A DNA stretch of 17,748 nt, from positions 1 to 17,748 of the forward strand of contig DVMK01000223.1 in the NCBI GenBank assembly GCA_018715025.1, written 5' to 3'. Positions 15,307 through 17,748 of this stretch are shown in pieces. Every line of letters begins with the position of its first letter. The stretch's first letter is position 1. Source of the stretch: Candidatus Caccousia avistercoris. Its GTDB lineage: Bacteria; Bacillota; Clostridia; Oscillospirales; Acutalibacteraceae. The notes under the pieces are model-generated. The model was not told the DNA's origin and did not search any database. It worked only from the letters and a program-made list of their open reading frames with translations. The translations under genes were made by a program, and so were the position numbers.

Positions 15307-16513
15307 AAAGGCAAAATATTACGCGGAGGATACGGGGGCCCCGGTTCGCCGCAGAAAACGCCGCCGCCGGGGCCGGGAAAAGAGGATCCCCTCCTGGGTG
15401 TACCGTGTCATCCTGGTGCTTCTGGCGGCGGTGGCCGGGCTGGTGCTGTGGGTGAACCGTGCGAACCTCACCCCGGAAAATATTTTGGACTGGGTGCAGG
15501 AGCAGGTGGTAGGCATGGGGGTGGGCGACGGCTACCCGGCCGCCATTACCGGAAGCGTGGTTTCCCCGAAAAATTTTGCTTCCAGCAGCGGCGAAGCGGT
15601 GATGGTGAGCGACACCCACCTGACGGTGCTCAACGGCACCGGAAAAGAGGTGGCCAGCCGCCAGCACAGCTTCAGCTTCCCGGTGCTGCGCCTTTCCGGC
15701 CAGGAGATGCTGCTGTACAACCTGGGGGGCAGCGGCTACCAGGTGGAAAGCCGAAGCCGCACCCTGCAGAAGGGCAGCGCCGAGGGCAATATTTTGGGCG
15801 GGGCCATCTCCTCTGGGGGGCATTACGCCCTGCTGACCGAAAGCGACGGCTACCTGGGGCAGCTCACGGTGTACAACGACCAGAACGAGCGCCAGTTTGA
15901 ATATAAATTTTCCAGCTGCTACCCCAGTGCGGCGGCGCTGAACAGCGACGCCACCCAGGCGCTGGTGGGCGGCCTTTTCGCCAGGGACGGCGGCCTGGTT
16001 TCCTGCCTTTACCTGCTGGATTTGAACAGCAGCGAAAGCGTGGAGCCGGCGGCAGAGTACGAGGAAAACATGCTGCTGGACGCCTTCTGGTATGAAGACG
16101 GCACCGCCGCCGCTGTGGGCGACCGCCTCGCCGCCCTGGTGGACGCCTCCGGCAGGGTGACGGAGTACCAGTACGACGGCCGCCAGCTTGCCGCCTACGC
16201 CGGGGGCGGCGGAATTACCGCCCTGGCCCTGCTGCCCTACACCGACGCGGCCAGCGGCGAGCTGGTGCTTTTGGACGCCGGGGGCCGGAAGGCGGCCTTT
16301 TCCCTGCCGGAAGCGCCGGATTCGGTGGCCTTGTTCGGCAATACCGCTGCGGTGCTGGCGGGGGGCACGGTGTACGCCTACTCCATTGCCGAGGGCGTGC
16401 TGCTGGCCCAGGCGGAAGCCGGGGAGGACGCCGCCGCCATCGCCCTGCGGGACGAAACCTCCGCCTACGTGCTGGGGGTTTCAGAAATCCGCCTGCTGGA
16501 ATGGGACGGCTGA
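15296..16513 (+). CDS. DUF5711-like membrane-anchored beta-propeller protein
   Basis: This 405-residue protein has unknown function. It begins with a short cytoplasmic tail containing a very basic cluster (RRRKRRRRGREKR, about 18-30), then one transmembrane helix (about 34-52, YRVILVLLAAVAGLVLWV), placing the remainder outside the membrane. The outer part consists of repeated short beta-strand segments with Gly/Asp turns (for example VMVSDTHLTVLNGTGKE and GGHYALLTESDGYLGQLTVYN), as in WD40/PQQ-like propellers. This layout matches the DUF5711 family of Clostridia from memory. ATG 15296 is supported by AGGAGGG (15284-15290) and overlaps the truA end by 11 bases, implying translational coupling. 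There is no catalytic signature. Confidence 0.8.
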   Translation: MSSKKAKYYAEDTGAPVRRRKRRRRGREKRIPSWVYRVILVLLAAVAGLVLWVNRANLTPENILDWVQEQVVGMGVGDGYPAAITGSVVSPKNFASSSGEAVMVSDTHLTVLNGTGKEVASRQHSFSFPVLRLSGQEMLLYNLGGSGYQVESRSRTLQKGSAEGNILGGAISSGGHYALLTESDGYLGQLTVYNDQNERQFEYKFSSCYPSAAALNSDATQALVGGLFARDGGLVSCLYLLDLNSSESVEPAAEYEENMLLDAFWYEDGTAAAVGDRLAALVDASGRVTEYQYDGRQLAAYAGGGGITALALLPYTDAASGELVLLDAGGRKAAFSLPEAPDSVALFGNTAAVLAGGTVYAYSIAEGVLLAQAEAGEDAAAIALRDETSAYVLGVSEIRLLEWDG

Positions 16514-16575
16514 CAGGCCGCCCGCCTGCGCCGGGAACGGCGGCATCCTTGTGAGAAAGGGAAGGAGAAACCACA

Positions 16576-16758
16576 ATGCAGGAAACAAAGCGGCGGCCCA
16601 ACGCCATCTGGATTATCTCTGACCAGCAGAGGGCGGAAACGCTCAGCATCAACGGGAGCGAGAACTCCTCCACCCCCTGCCTGGACATGCTGGCCAGGAC
16701 GGGGCTGAATTTCACAGACGCGGTGTCAGGCTTCCCCCTGCCCGAGTGCCCCCTGTAG
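16576..16758 (+). pseudogene. Sulfatase N-terminal fragment
   Basis: This 60-codon frame starts at ATG 16576 after a good AAGGAG (16562-16567) and encodes RRPNAIWIISDQQRAETLS at its start. That is the N terminus of alkaline-phosphatase-superfamily sulfatases, including the metal-binding D16-Q17 pair, and it continues through TPCLDMLARTGLNF and TDAVSGFPL. In intact relatives the next residues are the catalytic C/S-x-P-x-R motif; here it reads PECPL and stops at TAG 16756-16758. Neither other frame downstream continues the family. An intact enzyme would have some 400-500 residues, so this is a stump with no active site. It is most likely a deletion remnant; a functional small peptide is much less likely. 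Confidence 0.75.
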
Positions 16759-16759
16759 C

Positions 16760-16788
16760 TTGTGCCGGCGGCGGATCTATGGTATAGT
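16760..16788 (+). promoter_or_regulatory. Predicted promoter of cvpA-pgsA
   Basis: A -35 TTGTGC (16760-16765) and a -10 TATAGT (16783-16788) are separated by 17 bases, and TGG (16780-16782) gives an extended -10. Transcription would start near 16795, 63 bases before the CvpA start. The -35 begins two bases after the sulfatase-fragment stop codon. Confidence 0.7.
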
Positions 16789-16857
16789 AGTGGGGTGTTC
16801 CCTCGTTTATGACTTCGGGGCGCGGCCTGCGGGCCCGCCCCGGGAAGGAGTTCTTTC

Positions 16858-17373
16858 ATGGGCTTTGTACTGGATATTATTTTGGCCGCCGTCATTCTGA
16901 TCAGCCTGTTTTTGGGGCTGAAGCAGGGGATTGTGCGCACGGCGGTGGGGTTCGTGGGGGGCATTTTCGCCCTGGCGGCCTCTGCGGTGCTTTCCGGCTT
17001 TGCCGCCGACCTGTTCTGCGGCATGGTGGGGCAGAGCCACGCCGCCACGCCTCTGGAATACAATTTCATCCGGATCATTGCGGCGGTGGTGCTGTTTGTG
17101 GCGCTGCAGCTGCTGGTGTTCCTGGCGGGCCGGGCGCTGGACCTGTTTTTCCACCTGCCGGGGCTGAACATGGTAAACCGCCTGCTGGGGGCCCTGTTCG
17201 GCGCGCTGAAGGGCGCGGTGTTTGCTGTGCTGCTGTGCGCCCTGCTCACCCTGGCGCTGCCTTACCTGAAGGCGGACGGGGAACCCCTTCCCCCGGAAAC
17301 GCTGGGGGAGTCGCGGCTGTACGGGGTTCTGTATGAGGAAAACCCCGTGGCCCAATTGTTTGCCCAGGAGTAA
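16858..17373 (+). CDS. CvpA-family membrane protein
   Basis: This 171-residue integral membrane protein belongs by layout to the CvpA (colicin V production) family. Predicted membrane segments are about 4-21, 27-48, 71-92 and 109-136. The N-terminal pattern, a first helix then LGLKQGIVRTAVGFVGGIFA, and the PGLNMVNRLLGALFGALKGAVFA segment before the last helix, match the family. The molecular role of CvpA proteins in Firmicutes is not settled; envelope maintenance is the usual suggestion. AAGGAG (16845-16850) precedes ATG 16858. The pgsA-like gene follows after 27 bases, so they probably form an operon of envelope genes. Confidence 0.85.
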   Translation: MGFVLDIILAAVILISLFLGLKQGIVRTAVGFVGGIFALAASAVLSGFAADLFCGMVGQSHAATPLEYNFIRIIAAVVLFVALQLLVFLAGRALDLFFHLPGLNMVNRLLGALFGALKGAVFAVLLCALLTLALPYLKADGEPLPPETLGESRLYGVLYEENPVAQLFAQE

Positions 17374-17400
17374 CGAAACCTTTTGAGAGGAAGAATGAGG

Positions 17401-17748
17401 ATGAAGACCTGGAACAAGAATATCAATGTGCCGAACGGACTTTCTGTGCTGAGGATCTTGCTAATTCCTCCGTTTGTGTATTATTATATGAATGAGCAGA
17501 TTTTCCCGGCGGCCGTCTGCCTGGTGCTCTCGGGCCTTTCCGACATGTTTGACGGCATGATCGCCAGGCGCTTCCATCAGTTTACAGAGATTGGGAAGCT
17601 GCTGGACCCTTTGGCGGACAAGCTTACCCAGGGCACGGTGGCCATCTGTCTGGCCATTAAAATGCCGGTCCTCATCCCGTTTTTGGCGGTTTTTGTGCTG
17701 AAAGAGCTGGCCATGCTGTTTGCCGGCTTCTTCCTGGTACTGAAAAAG
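17401..17748 (+). CDS. pgsA: CDP-alcohol phosphatidyltransferase, PgsA-like, 5' part
   Basis: The first 116 codons of a membrane phospholipid synthase run to the window edge with an open frame. The full CDP-alcohol phosphotransferase signature is present: D48, D51-G52, A55-R56, then after eight residues G65, D69 and D73. The N terminus (NVPNGLSVLRILLIPPF) matches phosphatidylglycerophosphate synthase, which joins CDP-diacylglycerol and glycerol 3-phosphate; a cardiolipin-synthase-like homologue is the alternative, since the C terminus is not seen. The start could be ATG 17401 or the in-frame ATG 17395; GAGAGG (17385-17390) sits ten bases from the former and four from the latter, so I prefer 17401. 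Confidence 0.9.
   Translation, partial: MKTWNKNINVPNGLSVLRILLIPPFVYYYMNEQIFPAAVCLVLSGLSDMFDGMIARRFHQFTEIGKLLDPLADKLTQGTVAICLAIKMPVLIPFLAVFVLKELAMLFAGFFLVLKK

Noticed and set aside
16759..16857. Continuation of the sulfatase in another frame
   Set aside because: Both other frames after 16740 were read; one meets a stop soon and the other gives no sulfatase-like sequence, so a simple frameshift does not restore the gene.

Overview
The window reads as a chromosomal segment of a GC-rich, low-branching Firmicute, most likely a gut Clostridium of the Oscillospiraceae/Ruminococcaceae type. The reasons are inferential: strong AGGAGG-type ribosome binding sites, frequent GTG/TTG starts, a Gram-positive type DnaK, a general-purpose ECF transporter module next to truA, a DUF5711-type protein, and a high GC content interrupted by one short AT-rich patch. 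No tRNA, rRNA, CRISPR array, transposase or phage gene was seen.

Layout: (1) 1-2787, the 3' part of dnaK followed by dnaJ, with a 233-base gap holding two overlapping hairpins, closed by a strong bidirectional terminator. (2) 2884-4377 on the minus strand, a lone glycerol kinase with its own promoter. (3) 4606-5847, a Cys-tRNA(Pro) deacylase (YbaK/EbsC) and a HAD phosphatase, driven by a near-consensus promoter that diverges from the glpK promoter. (4) 5892-8331, the ruvC-ruvA-ruvB Holliday junction operon with its own extended -10 promoter and a leader of about 160 bases. (5) 8456-14098, a run of same-strand genes: glmM, an RlmI-like methyltransferase, ecfA1, a second unrelated SAM methyltransferase, ecfA2 and ecfT. 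(6) 14099-14517, a non-coding stretch with an AT-rich patch and a dense set of hairpins that looks like a dispersed repeat element. (7) 14518-16513, truA overlapping a DUF5711-like membrane-anchored beta-propeller protein. (8) 16576-16758, the N-terminal stump of a sulfatase. (9) 16760-17748, a promoter, a CvpA-family membrane protein and the start of a CDP-alcohol phosphatidyltransferase (pgsA-like) that runs off the window.

The genes are mostly housekeeping: protein folding, glycerol use, translation quality control, recombination, cell-wall precursor synthesis, vitamin uptake energising, tRNA modification and phospholipid synthesis. I did not find a convincing new multi-gene system. The parts most worth a second look are the methyltransferase wedged between ecfA1 and ecfA2, the hairpin-rich intergenic element that separates ecfT from truA, the sulfatase stump cut at its catalytic motif, and the alternative hairpins between dnaK and dnaJ.
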